This document shows positions 1-11,654 of a stretch of 64,000 nucleotides of DNA, piece by piece. The position numbers were made by a program, and so were the translations under genes. Positions within the stretch are counted from its first letter, which is position 1. The number at the start of each line of letters is the position of its first letter. The notes under the pieces are model-generated. The model was not told the DNA's origin. It saw only the letters and a list, made by a program, of their open reading frames with translations, and did no database searches. Source of the stretch: Chaunax sp. Z400 (lineage: Eukaryota; Chordata; Actinopteri; Lophiiformes; Chaunacidae); the NCBI GenBank assembly GCA_037577475.1, contig CM075188.1:6173501-6237500 (forward strand). The letters run 5' to 3'.

Positions 1-777
1 CCGATTGGCTGCATTCTCCAGTCTCAGTCATTCCTCAACCAGCTGTTAGACTGCACAAGGTCACAAAGTCCACAGTTTACTGTGAGATGACTGGTAAAAA
101 AAAAAAAATCAATAAAAATCAATAAGTACAGCATCTAACTAAGCCTAAAATATTTACTGCCAATAGGAATTAGAGGGAGTACATTCTGATTGCAAACTCT
201 GCATCTCTGTCCTAATCACCACTAACTTACAAACTCTCAAAACTGCCCTCATTTGAATGAAGGAGGACATAAGAGTATTCATTCCATCTATCAATACACA
301 CTGTTTTCTTCCACTTATTAATATTGACTGATAAGATTATGGTAACTGTGTACATCTCATGATACTTTGCTGAGAGTTCATGAATGAAAGTGTCATTAAT
401 AGATGACATTTCAATGAGTTTGGGTAGTGAGGTAATTGAATGGAAAGATATATTCCTATTCTTGCACCTGAACTGCATGCATGAAATGGATCAGATTAGA
501 TTTTTTAAAAATATCCATTTATTGTCCTTGAGGAGAAGGAAGTCTGTCAGAAATCCTCTAATTGAAAGTAAACAAAGTAAGAATTAATAAGAATATATCA
601 CTAAGTACACTTATTTGCTCCCCATATTATTTCTGAAGTTTAAGACATCAATGGATGAGCTTGCATATAACATTCATTATGTTGTAGAAGGAAAGCAGAC
701 AATGAAGCATAAAGTTTTTTTGGCAAAGGTGATTAATTCCCATTATTAAATCAATATATTATGACTGAATATAATGG
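1..777. other. Intergenic, nothing recognised
   Basis: AT-rich sequence with no coding similarity that I can see. Open frames here are short and have no recognisable motifs. Confidence 0.5.
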
Positions 778-1125
778 GCGGCATGGTGGTGTGATGGATA
801 GCACTGTCGCCTCACAGGAAGAGGGTTCTGCATTTGAATCCTGACCTGGGGCCTTTCTGTGTGGAATTCTGCTGCTTCCACCCACAGTCCAAAACATGCA
901 ATATGGCTGAATAGGTGACTCTAAACTTGTCTGTAGGTGTGAATGTGAGCGTGATTGTTTGTTTTCCTCTCAATGTTGGCCCTGTGATGACCTGGTGACA
1001 TGTATGTTGTTATTTATCCTGACTTTAGCCAGGATGTTCCCATTGAGATACAAGAGCTCTTCTTCCAGGGTGTCCTGGATGTCAACTGGTGCAGGCTACA
1101 GTCCCCTTTTATTGACAATTCATGA
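778..1125 (+). repeat. SINE-like dispersed repeat of fish
   Basis: The block opens with GGGCGGCATGGTGGTGTGA and continues through the recognisable body of a very common fish repeat: CACTGTCGCCTCACAG, then CACAGTCCAAAACATGCA, then GTGACTCTAAA, then CCTGTGATGACCTGGTGAC, ending near CAGGCTACAG. The short forms at 16757 and 55880 share its 3' half. It is diverged and has an internal deletion relative to the family as I remember it. The class (tRNA-like SINE or non-autonomous DNA element) is not settled from this copy. Confidence 0.6.
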
Positions 1126-3826
1126 GTACAAGCTTTCACCAATGGTCAAATGAGAAAAAAGTTTCATGCTTTCCATCTTTCTGTATGTTGACATGCAGAG
1201 CTGTCTGTCCGTGTCCCCAGATAATACTGTCAAGCCAGACACAGTGGCGTTTGGTTGACGTATCTGTGACTTCCACAACAAATAAAAAGCAGCAATAGTA
1301 ATTTTCTTCAGTCATGGTTGATAATTGAAAGAAATGGTGGAAATAAATGTTGGTGAAAATTTGTGTCACATTTTGTGTGAAAGCAGCATTAGTCCTAGTA
1401 CTGACCCAAGAGTAAGCGCATGGTCAATCGATTCGCTGCGGTCAATCCATAACTGCCATCACTTGTGAAAAACAGGCAGCCAATATGGGTCAGTGTTGAT
1501 AGGTTAATGTTAATGTTCATCAGCTGGTCCCTCACTTTTGACCAAAAATATCACAATGTCTATGAGATGAGCTGAAATTACTAAGGGTCATGGTGCGGAT
1601 GAATAGAATAGCAAGAGGGTGACAATTTTACTTTTTGAATATATTTATGATTTTCAAATTATAAAATCCAAATGATTTTGTGATCCCTTAACTTTCCTCC
1701 AACCATCAAAATGTGAAATATTTCTAGATCTACTTGATGGAAAGCTACAAAATATGGTGGAGATATTCATGGTTCTCAGACAATAAATCCTTAATGATTT
1801 TGATGTTTCCCTAAATTTATCCTCTGGCACTACCATGAGGTAATACCATGCAGAATGACATGGGAAAGAAAGAGGCCAGATATGAATTCAGACCCAGATC
1901 ATAAACCAGATCCTGGAGATTGAAATCTATACGCAATTGCTGCAGGATTTTGTTTTGACATAGCCTGGAAACTATTTTCTAATAGTTCAGGTTTTAGTGA
2001 CAATGTCATGCACACTCTATGTGATTTCTAGTGTCACATTAATGTTTATGGGGTTTAAAAGGTAATGTTTGACCCTGAGTCTGCCTAAGAGGTCTAGAGC
2101 AAAGACTTCCAATATGGGCCTTCCAGCTCAGTGTGTTGTCAATATGGAGTCTGTGTTACCTGTAAGTAGAACTGAGTGACATTATTAACTAGAAAGCACT
2201 CGGAAAGCGCAGACCTCCGCCAAGGCCACTCAAGTTTCCCCATGTTGGCATTTCACTCGAAAGCAAAAGTCCCATCATGTAACCCTCTGAATTAAGTCAT
2301 TAGAAAGTTTGACAGGAAAAATTGAAACAAAATCTTTGCAATTTACTAAAATTTGTATTTATTGTGGCTGTTAGTTGTTCATATTGTCATCTCTCATATA
2401 AAAAATCTGCAATGCCACAACAAGTAACATCTTTTCAGGTCTTCTGTCTTCTTTTTTTTAAATTCAAGCATAAAAAGCTACACATTTTTGCTGTAGCCCT
2501 CTATATTTCACTGAACTGGATCTTGTCATACACTGTCTGGGGCTACATGAGTGACAAAAAAAAATGAAAAAAACGATTAGTGTCAGAATCAGATGCAAAA
2601 CTCATTTAATAAGAATTACTTTGTGTAATATGAGGAAGAAATGTGGCAAGCATAATTTTGTCTTTCAAGATCCTGCAGTATTAGCAGATGTCAGATTTCA
2701 TTAGCTTTCTAAATCATGTTTAGCATTTACCATAATATGCTTAAGTCATAATATCTAACTTTTTCATGAAGAAACAACACAAAATTTCTGTTGCAAATAG
2801 AAAAATTTGCTCATGTGGAAAATGATTGTGCTCCTTGGATCTTGGCCTGTGCTGACAGCTCCTAATGTTAGCTAAGGTCTGGATCTCTGGGACTATTTCG
2901 TAGTGCAGCTGACATTACAGTCAGTTTCCTTACTGTCTGGCACCGTTATTTTGGGGGTCAGGGGGGTAAAGATTTTGGGAACCCCTGACATAGGGAACAA
3001 ATAGGGAAATGGCAAATTGGGTAAAAAGCAGTGAATTCCTCATTAAATTTGCTTGTTTGAATCTTGAATTGCATCCTCAGAGATATCAGCATATTTGGTG
3101 AGATCATTTGAGTCACTGCCTGGTCAACGTAAAAGAAAAAAGTATCAAGCATAACTAAAAAAAAAACACATGAAAAAGTAATATCGTGAAGTTAAAAAGT
3201 GACATGCTGCTATTCAGTGTAACGTTTCTTACCTGGCTAGCTTCATTTGCAGTAACAAACACCCATCACTATTCCAACTACAATGACAATCATCAAGCAA
3301 ACTCCTCCCGCCGAAGTCAGGAGAGTGACAACATTTACTGGGCCTGCTAATGATGAAATTATTATTATGAGTGAGGAACAGCAATGGGTTGGACCTTATT
3401 TCTTTTGTTCAAATAGAATTGGGCTAATAAAATGCTAGTACAACAATGACTGCAGGAACACATGGTAAAATAAAGAAATTTCACTTTTCATTAGTTGATG
3501 AGAAAATATCATAAATCAAATTGAAACGGCAGCAATAATGATAATAAACAGCATTTCTGCATGTTCTCCTCATCCTGTGTGACCATTATATCATTAATCA
3601 GCCTCTTAAGATTCACATGACAGATGTCATAAATATTTTTAGATATATTCACTATTTCTGACAGGTAATAACCCACATCCAGACTGAAAAGAAGCAAACT
3701 GGGTCCCACTGAAAATTTAGAGGTTCAGGATTCACATTTGTTGCCCTCTGCTTTATTAATAATGTATAAGAATATCAAGTAGAGTGTTTTTGCTAATGAT
3801 TTCCTCAATGTGCAGAACCTAACAGT
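1126..3826. other. Intergenic, mostly unrecognised
   Basis: No gene is supported. At about 2190-2235 there is a fragment (CACTCGGAAAGCGCAGACCTC followed by CGCCAAGGC) that looks like the 5' part of the dispersed family seen again at 16965, 48603 and 59700. The rest is AT-rich with no structure I can name. Confidence 0.45.
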
Positions 3827-6272
3827 TACAACCCCATTTCCATAAAGGTTGGGACGCTGTGTAAAATTTAAATAGAAACAGAATGTGATGATTTGCAAAA
3901 CATTGAAACCCCATATGAAATTGAAAATAGCACAAAGACAATATATCAAATGTTGAAAATGAGAAATTTAATTGTTTTTTGAAAATTATGTGTCCATTTT
4001 GAATTTGACGTCAGCAAAACTATTTTTTTTTTAAAGTTGGGACAGTGGCAGCAAAAGACTGTAAAAGTTTGAAATGCTATAAGAAACACCTGGTGGAACA
4101 TCTCAACATTAATGCAGTTAGCTGGAAACAGGTAACATGATTGGATATAAAAAGAGCATCCTAGAGATGCTGAGTCTTTCTGAAGTAAATATGGGGAGGG
4201 GTTCACCACTCTGTGAAATGGCAAATAGTGCAACAATTTAAGAATAATGTTTCTTAATGTAACATTGCAAAGAATTTGGAGGTTTCATCGTCTACAGTAA
4301 TAATATCATGATTCAGAGAATCTGAAGAAATCTCTGTCAGCAAGGGACAAGGCTGAAAACCAATATTGGATGGCCGTGATCTTCAGGCCCTCAGACATCA
4401 CTACATTAAAAACAGACAGGATTCTGTAGTGGACATCACTGCCTTAAAAACAGACAGGATTCTGCAGTTGACATCACTGCATTAAAAACAGACAGGATTC
4501 TGTAGTGGACATCCCTGCATTAAAAACAGACAGGATTCTGTAGTGGACATCACTACATTAAAAACAGACAGGATTCTGTAGTGGACATCACTGCATTAAA
4601 AACAGACAGGATTCTGTAGTTGACATCACTGTATTAAAAACAGACAGGATTCTGTAGTGGACATCACTGTATTAAAAACAGACAGGATTCTGTAGTGGAC
4701 ATCACTGTATTAAAAACAGACAGGATTCTGTAGTTGACATCACTGCATTAAAAACAGACAGGATTCTGTAGTGGACATCACTGCATTAAAAACAGACAGG
4801 ATTCTGTAGTGGACATCGCTGCATTAAAAACAGACAGGATTCTGTAGTGGACATCGCTGCATTAAAAACAGACAGGATTCTGTAGTGGACATCGCTGCAT
4901 TAAAAACAGACAGGATTCTGTAGTGGACATCGCTGCATTAAAAACAGACAGGATTCTGTAGTGGACATCGTTGCATTAAAAACAGACAGGATTCTGTAGT
5001 TGACATCCCTGCATTAAAAACAGACAGGATTCTGTAGTGGACATCGCTGCATTAAAAACAGACAGGATTCTGTAGTTGACATCACTGCATTAAAAACAGA
5101 CAGGATTCTGTAGTGACATCACTACATTAAAAACAGACAGGATTCTGTAGTGGACATCGCTGCATTAAAAACAGACAGGATTCTGTAGTGGACATCACTG
5201 CATTAAAAACAGACAGGATTCTGTAGTGGACATCACTGTATTAAAAACAGACAGGATTCTGTAGTGGACATCACTGTATTAAAAACAGACAGGATTCTGT
5301 AGTGGACATCACTGTATTAAAAACAGACAGGATTCTGTAGTGGACACCACTGCATTAAAAACAGACAGGATTCTGTAGTGGACATCACTGTATTAAAAAC
5401 AGACAGGATTCTGTAGTGACATCACTGCATTAAAAACAGACAGGATTCTGTAGTGGACATCACTACATTAAGAACAGACAGGATTCTGTAGTGGACATCA
5501 CTACATTAAGAACAGACAGGATTCTGTAGTGGACATCATTGCATGGGCTCAGGAACAGTTCCAAAAGCCATTGTCTGTGAACATAGTTTGTCACTGCATC
5601 CAATAATAATAGCTGAAACTACCATGCAAAGAGGGAACCATATATAAACCAAATCCAGAAACGTCGCTGCCTTCACTGGGCCTGAGCTCATTTAAGATGG
5701 ACTGAGGTGAAGTGGAAAACTGTCCTGTGGTCTGACAAGTCTAATTTTAAATTCTTTTTGGAAATCATGAACACCATGTCCTCCGGGCTAAAGAGGAGAG
5801 GGACCATCTGGCTTGTTAGAATTGCACAGTTCAAAAGCAAGCATCCATGATGGTATGGGGGGCATTAGTGCACATGACATGGGTAACCTGCACATTTGTG
5901 AAGGCACCATTAATGCTAAATTATACAGGTTTTGGAGCAACATATGCTGCGAAGTAGACGTCTTTTTCAGGGGAGGCCTTGCTTATTTCAGCAAGACAAT
6001 GCCAAACCACATTCTGCACGTTTTACAACAGCATAGCTCCATAGTAAAAGAGTTAACATGACTGTTCCAACTTTTTTGAAACATGTTGCTGGCTTCAAAT
6101 TCTAAATGAGGATATCATTTTCAAAAGCAATTAAATTTTTCTGTTTCAACATTTGAAATGTTGTCTTTGTTCAATTTTCAATTACATATGGGGTTTTAAT
6201 GATTTGCAAATCATTGCATCCTGCTTTTTACATTTTACACAGCGTCCCAACGTTTTTGGAAACGGGGTTGTA
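3827..6272 (+). mobile_element. Defective Tc1/mariner-like transposon with internal minisatellite
   Basis: The element is bounded by inverted repeats of more than 100 bp. The left end starts TACAACCCCATTTCC and continues to a GTTGGGACGCTGTGTAAA motif. The right end is its reverse complement, with ACACAGCGTCCCAACG near 6238 and GGGGTTGTA at 6264-6272. The outer TA pairs fit the TA target duplication of Tc1/mariner elements. Inside, on the + strand, are transposase remnants: CTGTGGTCTGACAAGTCTAA near 5723 corresponds to the W-S-D-E-S motif, and the stretch at 5820-6060 matches the region up to the second catalytic Asp. Stops and frameshifts are frequent, so the protein is dead. The same family recurs at 11655. 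The N-terminal part of the transposase region is replaced by the array at 4393-5544. Confidence 0.8.
4393..5544. repeat. 38-bp minisatellite, about 30 copies
   Basis: A head-to-tail array with unit length 38 bp. Its core reads ATTAAAAACAGACAGGATTC followed by TGTAGTGGACATCACTGC. Copies vary mainly at TGGAC/TTGAC and at ACTGC/GCTGC/ACTGT/ACTAC, and identical variants are clustered (for example the GCTGC run near 4810-4960). Two copies have lost one base. The unit derives from the transposase region of the surrounding Tc1-like element. Because 38 is not a multiple of 3, the expansion destroys any reading frame. There are no unique spacers. Confidence 0.92.
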
Positions 6273-6610
6273 AACACCAGTGCAATTAGCGTTAGCTGTT
6301 TGTATTTGCTCGAATTTGAAAATGATCGTTTCACAGTGAATGTACAGTAATGACTGATAGAGTGATAAATGGTATGATCTGGTTTTTTGTTGATTCTACC
6401 AAATGTCACCGTATGAAGCATCTATTACAGCTCAAAGCGGAACAAAAAGCTCCAAGACAACATCGTCGGATTTTTAAGGGCGTGACATCCAGCGGAAGTG
6501 AACATGCTAGTTTCCGTCCGCTAACAAACAAACAAGATGCTGCAACACCAGTGCGATTTGCTTTAGCTGTATGTGATGAATTAACTAGAAGTTGTTATCA
6601 TTGAACAAAA
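6273..6610 (+). promoter_or_regulatory. Probable 5' UTR and promoter of the zinc-finger gene
   Basis: Unique sequence between the Tc1-like element and the start codon at 6611. There are CpG-containing stretches at 6465-6545 (for example ATCGTCGGATTTTTAAGGGC and CAGCGGAAGTG). No TATA box is evident at a convincing distance, and the transcription start cannot be placed by eye. Confidence 0.4.
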
Positions 6611-9600
6611 ATGTCTTCAGTTGAGAATTTTAGAGAGTTCATCAACGAGCGACTAACAGCTGCTGTTGAAGAGATATTCGGAGCTTATAAAAGAATTATC
6701 GTTGAGTACGAAGATGAGATCGATCGTCAGCGCAGACTGCTGGAAATCGTCTGGAAACCAGAAATAAAGTTACACAGGATAGGTAAATACAACTTCATTA
6801 TTACACAATACTGATCAGATGATTTGTATTTATCTGCAATCCACCTTGTTTGAATATTTTCTGCTACTCAGTCTACATTTGTTTCTTTTCATCACAGTAG
6901 CATTTAGGCTGTGGGCCGATGAGATTAAATCTGAAATAATAAGAGCTCCACGTTTTTGATGAAGAGAACGTTAATGTACTTCATGCACTTGTTCTAAAAA
7001 TGCAATGTCAAGCCTTTATGATGGATATTTAATAGCTAAATGTTGTTAAAACAACAGAGCAATCTTTAATTACGTCATATTGTATGCAACTAACTACATC
7101 TCATAAACACATTTAAGATCATTATTTTTGATGACTGGCAAAATCACTATTTAATTTACAAAATGTCGTTGTTCTCTCTTACTAAGAAGAAGTGAATAGG
7201 CTCACAAAATATAACCATCAACATGACCTAAAATTCCTTGCAAATCACATAAACTGAAAATTACTCAAATATTTCAAATGAGATTTGATGGAATTATTTA
7301 ACATTTAGAAACGTGGAAAGTTTAGGAAATAATTACCTCTGGATGGGGTAGCTATTCAATATGATTTAGGTACATTCAAAAGTCAGGCGACACAAATAAT
7401 ACAATGATCAGCAGTGTCAAAATCAATAAATGAATGTATTGAATAGTTAAGAAACTTCCAAACACTATGAATATATGTATGTGTTTTAAGTTTGATGCAG
7501 AGAAGCAGTATTTTGAAGTTATAGTTCAGTCAACTGTCTTGATCACCCATACTGTTTCTCACAAAGTCGTATTTCCGTAGAAGTTAACTTGTAATCTACA
7601 CATCTTGTGAATAATTACAAGGTAACTTGAAGTTTTCTAATTCTGAAAAACCTTTGCAGGTATGCTTTTGGAGAGAAATTCCGATCAAGATAATCATCTG
7701 GAAAATATTAATTTACTTTATTACAGTTAATATGTTTGTTTTTTTCAAACTTGTGAAAATAGTAAAAGGCACAATAGCACACGTGCAGAATGTAGCCAAA
7801 AAGAAGCCAAAACCTTCACAACAGTGACATAAGTAAAGTTTGCTGGAGCGAGGACTTATAAACACCTATATGGGAAACATTTAACACGTAAATATCATTT
7901 GACAGCTCACATGAGAATCCACACAGGTGAGAAGCCATATATACTTTGTAGAAATGTTAAGACAAATTTACCCTATGTACTTCATAGAGGAGATACTAAA
8001 AGGGAAATGTATTCTCACCTGAAGACTAAATAAACTCTGTAGAGACGAGAAAGTGTTGATGTTCAGCACTTCCTCCCTCTCTTTCTCATCTAATGTACTC
8101 CACAGTTCAACACGCACACAATGTTTTCCCAAGACTTATCAGAAACACTAATAATTGGTTTGTTCTCTCTGTCCAAAAAAATGTGACATACAGTACACAG
8201 ACGCCGCCATATTTGTGAAGACTGGTCTGAAGGCTGAGCTGCCTTGATGGGTCAATACATAGCATAGCCATGATAATTGCACAACATAAGTAATCCATAT
8301 AAATAAATATTTTCTAACATGCAAACTCATGTTTTCAGGAGAACATTGTTTGATTGGTAATAAAAATGGTCAAATATACTCTTCACTGACCAACTTGGAC
8401 CTCAAGTCTAAAAAAGTGGAAAAAAAGCTATTCGGCCCATGGCCTGATCCTATTCCTTTTGTTCTGTCGCTCCAGAGCCTCCACAGCAACACGTCTATAA
8501 GGAGAAGGAGGTTCTAGCTGACCAGCAGCTCTGTCACCAGGAGAGAAACTCCAGTATGGACCAGGAGGACCCAGAGCCTCCACAGCAACACGTCTATAAG
8601 GAGAAGGAGGTTCTAGCTGACCAGCAGCTCTGTCACAAGGAGAGAAACTCCAGTATGGACCAGGAGGACCCAGAGCCTCCACAGCAACATGTCTGTAAGG
8701 AGGAGGAGGTTCTAGCTGACCAGCAGCTCTGTCACCAGGAGAGGAACTCCAGTATGGACCAAGAGGACTCAGAGCCTCCACAGCAACACGTCTATAAGGA
8801 GAAGGAGGTTCTAGCTGACCAGCAGCTCTGTCACCAGGAGAGAAACTCCAGTATGGACCAGGAGGACCCAGAGCCTCCACAGCAACACGTCTATAAGGAG
8901 AAGGAGGTTCTAGCTGACCAGCAGCTCTGTCACCAGGAGAGGAACTCCAGTATGGACCAGGAGGACCCAGAGCCTCCACAGCAACATGTCTGTAAGGAGG
9001 AGGAGGTTCTAGCTGACCAGCAGCTCTGTCACCAGGAGAGAAACTCCAGTATGGACCAGGAGGACCCAGAGCCTCCACAGCAACATGTCTGTAAGGAGGA
9101 GGAGGTTCTAGCTCACCAGCAGCTCTGTCACCAGGAGAGAAACTCCAGTATGGACCAGGAGGACCCAGAGCCTCCACAGATGAAGGAGAAGAAAGAGGGA
9201 CAGGAGGAACTCTGCATCAGTCAGGAGGGAGAGCAGCTTGCTCTGAAGCAGGAGAATGATACCTTTATGTTGACTCCTACTAATGAGGGAAATGACCACA
9301 ATGAAGATCAGACTCTGTTCTTGAATCCTGATGAAACTCTAAGTGCAGTGCAGTCTGTAGTCAACATGCCGGTTATAACCTCTGTGGTAGGAGTACCAAA
9401 CAGACACAATAGTAGTTTGAAAATCCACATGAGAATCCACACAGGTGAGAAGCCATGTGTTTTTAAAATATGTGGGAAAGATTTCACACGTAATGATCAT
9501 TTGACAAAGCACATGAGAATCCACACAGCTGAGAAGCCATATGTGTGTAAAATATGTGGGAAACATTTAACACGTAAATATAATTTGACAGCTCACATGA

Positions 9601-9827
9601 GAATCCACACAGGTGAGAAGCCATATGTTTGTAAAACATGCGGGAAACATTTCACACGTAGTGATCATTTGACAATTCACATGAGAATCCACACAGCTGA
9701 GAAGCCATATGTTTGTAAAATATGTGAGAGAGTTTTCGGACACAATAGAAGTTTGAAACTCCACATGAGACACCACGCAGCTGAGAATCCTTACATTTGT
9801 AAAACGTGGGAAACATTTCCTACGTAA
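6611..9827 (+). CDS. C2H2 zinc-finger protein, fish-expanded family (two exons)
   Basis: The coding exons are 6611-6782 and 8476-9827. Exon 1 starts [17 protein letters not shown] and ends KLHRI at a G|GTAAAT donor. Exon 2 follows a pyrimidine-rich acceptor ending CGCTCCAG. The phases match (one base plus two make GAG, Glu), giving 507 aa. Residues 1-57 are the acidic/helical N-terminal module typical of a large percomorph zinc-finger family. Residues 58-288 are seven 33-aa repeats. Residues 289-375 are the acidic spacer ([20 protein letters not shown]). C2H2 fingers follow from about 385 at 28-residue spacing with HTGEKP/HTAEKP linkers. Fingers at 413, 441 and 469 keep all four ligands. The one at 385 has Phe for the first Cys, a half finger precedes it, and the one at 497 is cut by a frameshift. 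The expected role is nuclear, sequence-specific DNA binding, but no target can be inferred. It could be a decaying paralogue. Confidence 0.85.
6783..8475 (+). other. Intron of the zinc-finger gene
   Basis: The donor is GTAAAT and the acceptor CCTTTTGTTCTGTCGCTCCAG minus its first base, with a good pyrimidine tract. The intron is AT-rich. Apart from the finger-like fragment at 7855-8033 nothing is recognisable in it. Confidence 0.75.
7855..8033 (+). pseudogene. Stray zinc-finger exon fragment inside the intron
   Basis: The + strand reads [17 protein letters not shown] followed by TGEKPY, which is nearly identical to finger 2 of the adjacent gene. It then decays (the Cys pair is displaced) and ends at TAA at 8031-8033. 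No splice acceptor fits its 5' end. It is most simply a duplicated or gene-converted fragment of a related finger exon. Confidence 0.7.
8475..9167 (+). repeat. Coding minisatellite, 7 x 99 bp
   Basis: Seven tandem units of 33 codons lie in frame in exon 2. Each reads EPPQQHV(Y/C)KE(K/E)EV, then LA(D/H)QQLCH(Q/K)ERNSS, then MDQED(P/S). Two unit types are interspersed (VYKEKEV in 1, 2, 4 and 5; VCKEEEV in 3, 6 and 7). The same module is normally present once in this family, so this is a local expansion. The opposite strand is also open through the array simply because the unit is a multiple of 3. Confidence 0.93.
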
Positions 9828-10270
9828 TGATCATTTAACACGTCACATGAGAATCCTTACATTTGTAAAACATTTGGAAAGCTTTCACACGTAATGATCA
9901 TTTGACAGCCCACATTAGTGACCACATAGATTTACTTTTAATACATGGACAATATTATGTTATATCATTATCAGGTGCAGTGTTACTCTTCCATATCACT
10001 GCCATTATTACTTTCAATGTCATTGTCAATACCGCTTTTCTATTTCCATTTTAATTAGTGTTTTAGTTCACTGATCGTATTTCTATTGTTATATTATTAG
10101 GCACTGGTTCTTGCATTAACTCTTTATACACTTTACTGTATTCTTTTTTTGAATTCTGTTATCTTATGTTTTTTTGAAACATTTGGAAGGTCTACCTAGA
10201 CAGTCGGCATGAGAAGAGCCCACTCTGGTGTCAAGCCGTACCTTCGCAAGATATGTGGAAAAAGTTAGTC
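9806..10270 (+). pseudogene. Degenerate 3' finger remnants after the frameshift
   Basis: At 9806-9811 the usual AAAACATGCGGG of the array reads AAAACGTGGG, two bases shorter. This throws the frame and gives TAA at 9825-9827. Beyond it, finger-like sequence continues out of frame (ACGTAATGATCATTT twice, near 9822 and 9889). A last scrap at about 10208-10262 reads HSGVKPYLRKICGK. The gene therefore once had at least two more fingers. Confidence 0.7.
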
Positions 10271-10700
10271 TTATTGCTGCTCATTAAATATGCTTGTTTA
10301 ATGGCAGAGATTATCAGCCTCCACTGATGGTTTTTTTCTGCCTGTATGTAGATGGAAGTACCTTACAAGCTTTGATTTGACAGTTTAAATTTAATTTTTT
10401 GTTAAATTTACACCATTAGCCTTGATAAATATGTGTAGAAGGTGTTCAGTTGATTCAACATGATGCTTTATTGTTACACATTTCCCGTCACAAGTTTACA
10501 AGTTAATGTTGATTCCACATATATGAGTGTGGTTAAATGTCGTGGCTGTATTTTCTTTGTGCATTGCGCATTATAACCACTGCCATCTTATAAACATCAC
10601 ATAAAATCTTATAAACCAAATTACACATTATAAAACAAACAAATTATACATTCCTTCCTATTCACCATAATATCCACACTGAATGAATCTATTACCCAGC
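9920..10700. other. 3' flank of the zinc-finger gene
   Basis: AT-rich sequence that probably includes the 3' UTR. No strong polyadenylation signal could be assigned with confidence, and no further gene is seen. Confidence 0.4.
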
Positions 10701-10777
10701 ATATACAGTACCAGTCAAAAATTTGGACACAGTTTCCCATCCAAACTGTGTCCAAATTTTTGACTGGTACTGTATAT
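10701..10777. repeat. Perfect 35-bp inverted repeat (Tc1-like terminal repeats)
   Basis: The arms 10701-10735 and 10743-10777 are exact reverse complements around a 7-base loop (CCCATCC). Each arm contains CAGTACCAGTCAAAAATTTG, which I recognise as the terminal repeat of a fish Tc1-like family. The element appears reduced to its two ends, apposed head to head. Confidence 0.85.
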
Positions 10778-10793
10778 ATATGTGTGATATAGT

Positions 10794-11360
10794 AGGGGTG
10801 CGAATCTCTAGGGACCTCACATTTTGATTCTAATTCAGACGGCTACGATTAGATCATAAAACTATTAGCGATGCATCACTATTATTTTCTACACATGACA
10901 TTTTTTCTGACTCTGTGACATCTTGCTTTTAAAGCAGCGCATTTGTAAAGATGAATAATTAAAACATGCATTTATTTCCACTGCCGAAAAGTAACTAGTG
11001 TGCCTGTAGCAGCATCCTGTAATAATTCAACAGACTTCTGCATATCAGTAACTAAAATAAAACCACATCTTTGTTAGTGATCTGCCATTCTTCTGCTACA
11101 TTCTGCAACATTTGAACCCGTGCCAGGAGGTGGTTGTTGGATCTCTCGCTCGTCCATCTTCACAGCATGTTTGTGTTCTGTGCGCACCAGTCGACTCTCC
11201 GGGCTGCACTGCTCTTGCAGTTGAGTTCCGCCATTTTCTTTCCGCCAACATTATGTACATTACTAATGTTTAGAAAATCAATTTTTTTAATTTGTGAATC
11301 GACTCATCGTCATCCATGTCTGTATCCTGATGCATCTAAGAATCGATTCCCCCACCCCTC
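10794..11360. mobile_element. Non-autonomous DNA element, probably hAT-like
   Basis: The ends are inverted: GGGGTGCGAATC on the left and GATTCCCCCACCCC on the right. The interior includes GATGCATCACTA and GATGCATCTAAGAATCGATT, which I recognise from a common fish repeat. There is no intact transposase. Confidence 0.5.
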
Positions 11361-11654
11361 ATATGCAGCAGTGGTTCCCTCCTGAACCATTAGATGAGCA
11401 GCTGTGAAAACGTTTTGGACCTGCTCCTGATTTCTTGTGTTTTTGTGTGTAGCTCATGTTAAACATACTTAATGTGACTATCATATTACCGTTTGAATGA
11501 TGACAATACTTTATGACACATGATGATTTGCTATAAGAAAATGTCCATATTACAATCATCTCAGGACTATTGTCATGCTTTTGGTCTTCGTTTCTTATTT
11601 TGAAGGGTTATTATTGTGATTTTATGTTAGTTTCCTCTTTTTTTTCTTCAAATT
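11361..11654. other. Spacer between mobile elements
   Basis: No gene or named repeat is recognised. Confidence 0.4.

Noticed and set aside
4393..5544. Regular repeat array resembling a CRISPR at first sight
   Set aside because: Units are contiguous with no unique spacers, and the sequence is part of a eukaryotic transposon.
8428..9177. 249-codon open frame on the minus strand ([11 protein letters not shown] repeats)
   Set aside because: It is the antisense of the 99-bp coding repeat. Any in-frame repeat whose unit lacks stops on the other strand gives such a frame. The + strand has the zinc-finger family module, splice sites and fingers.
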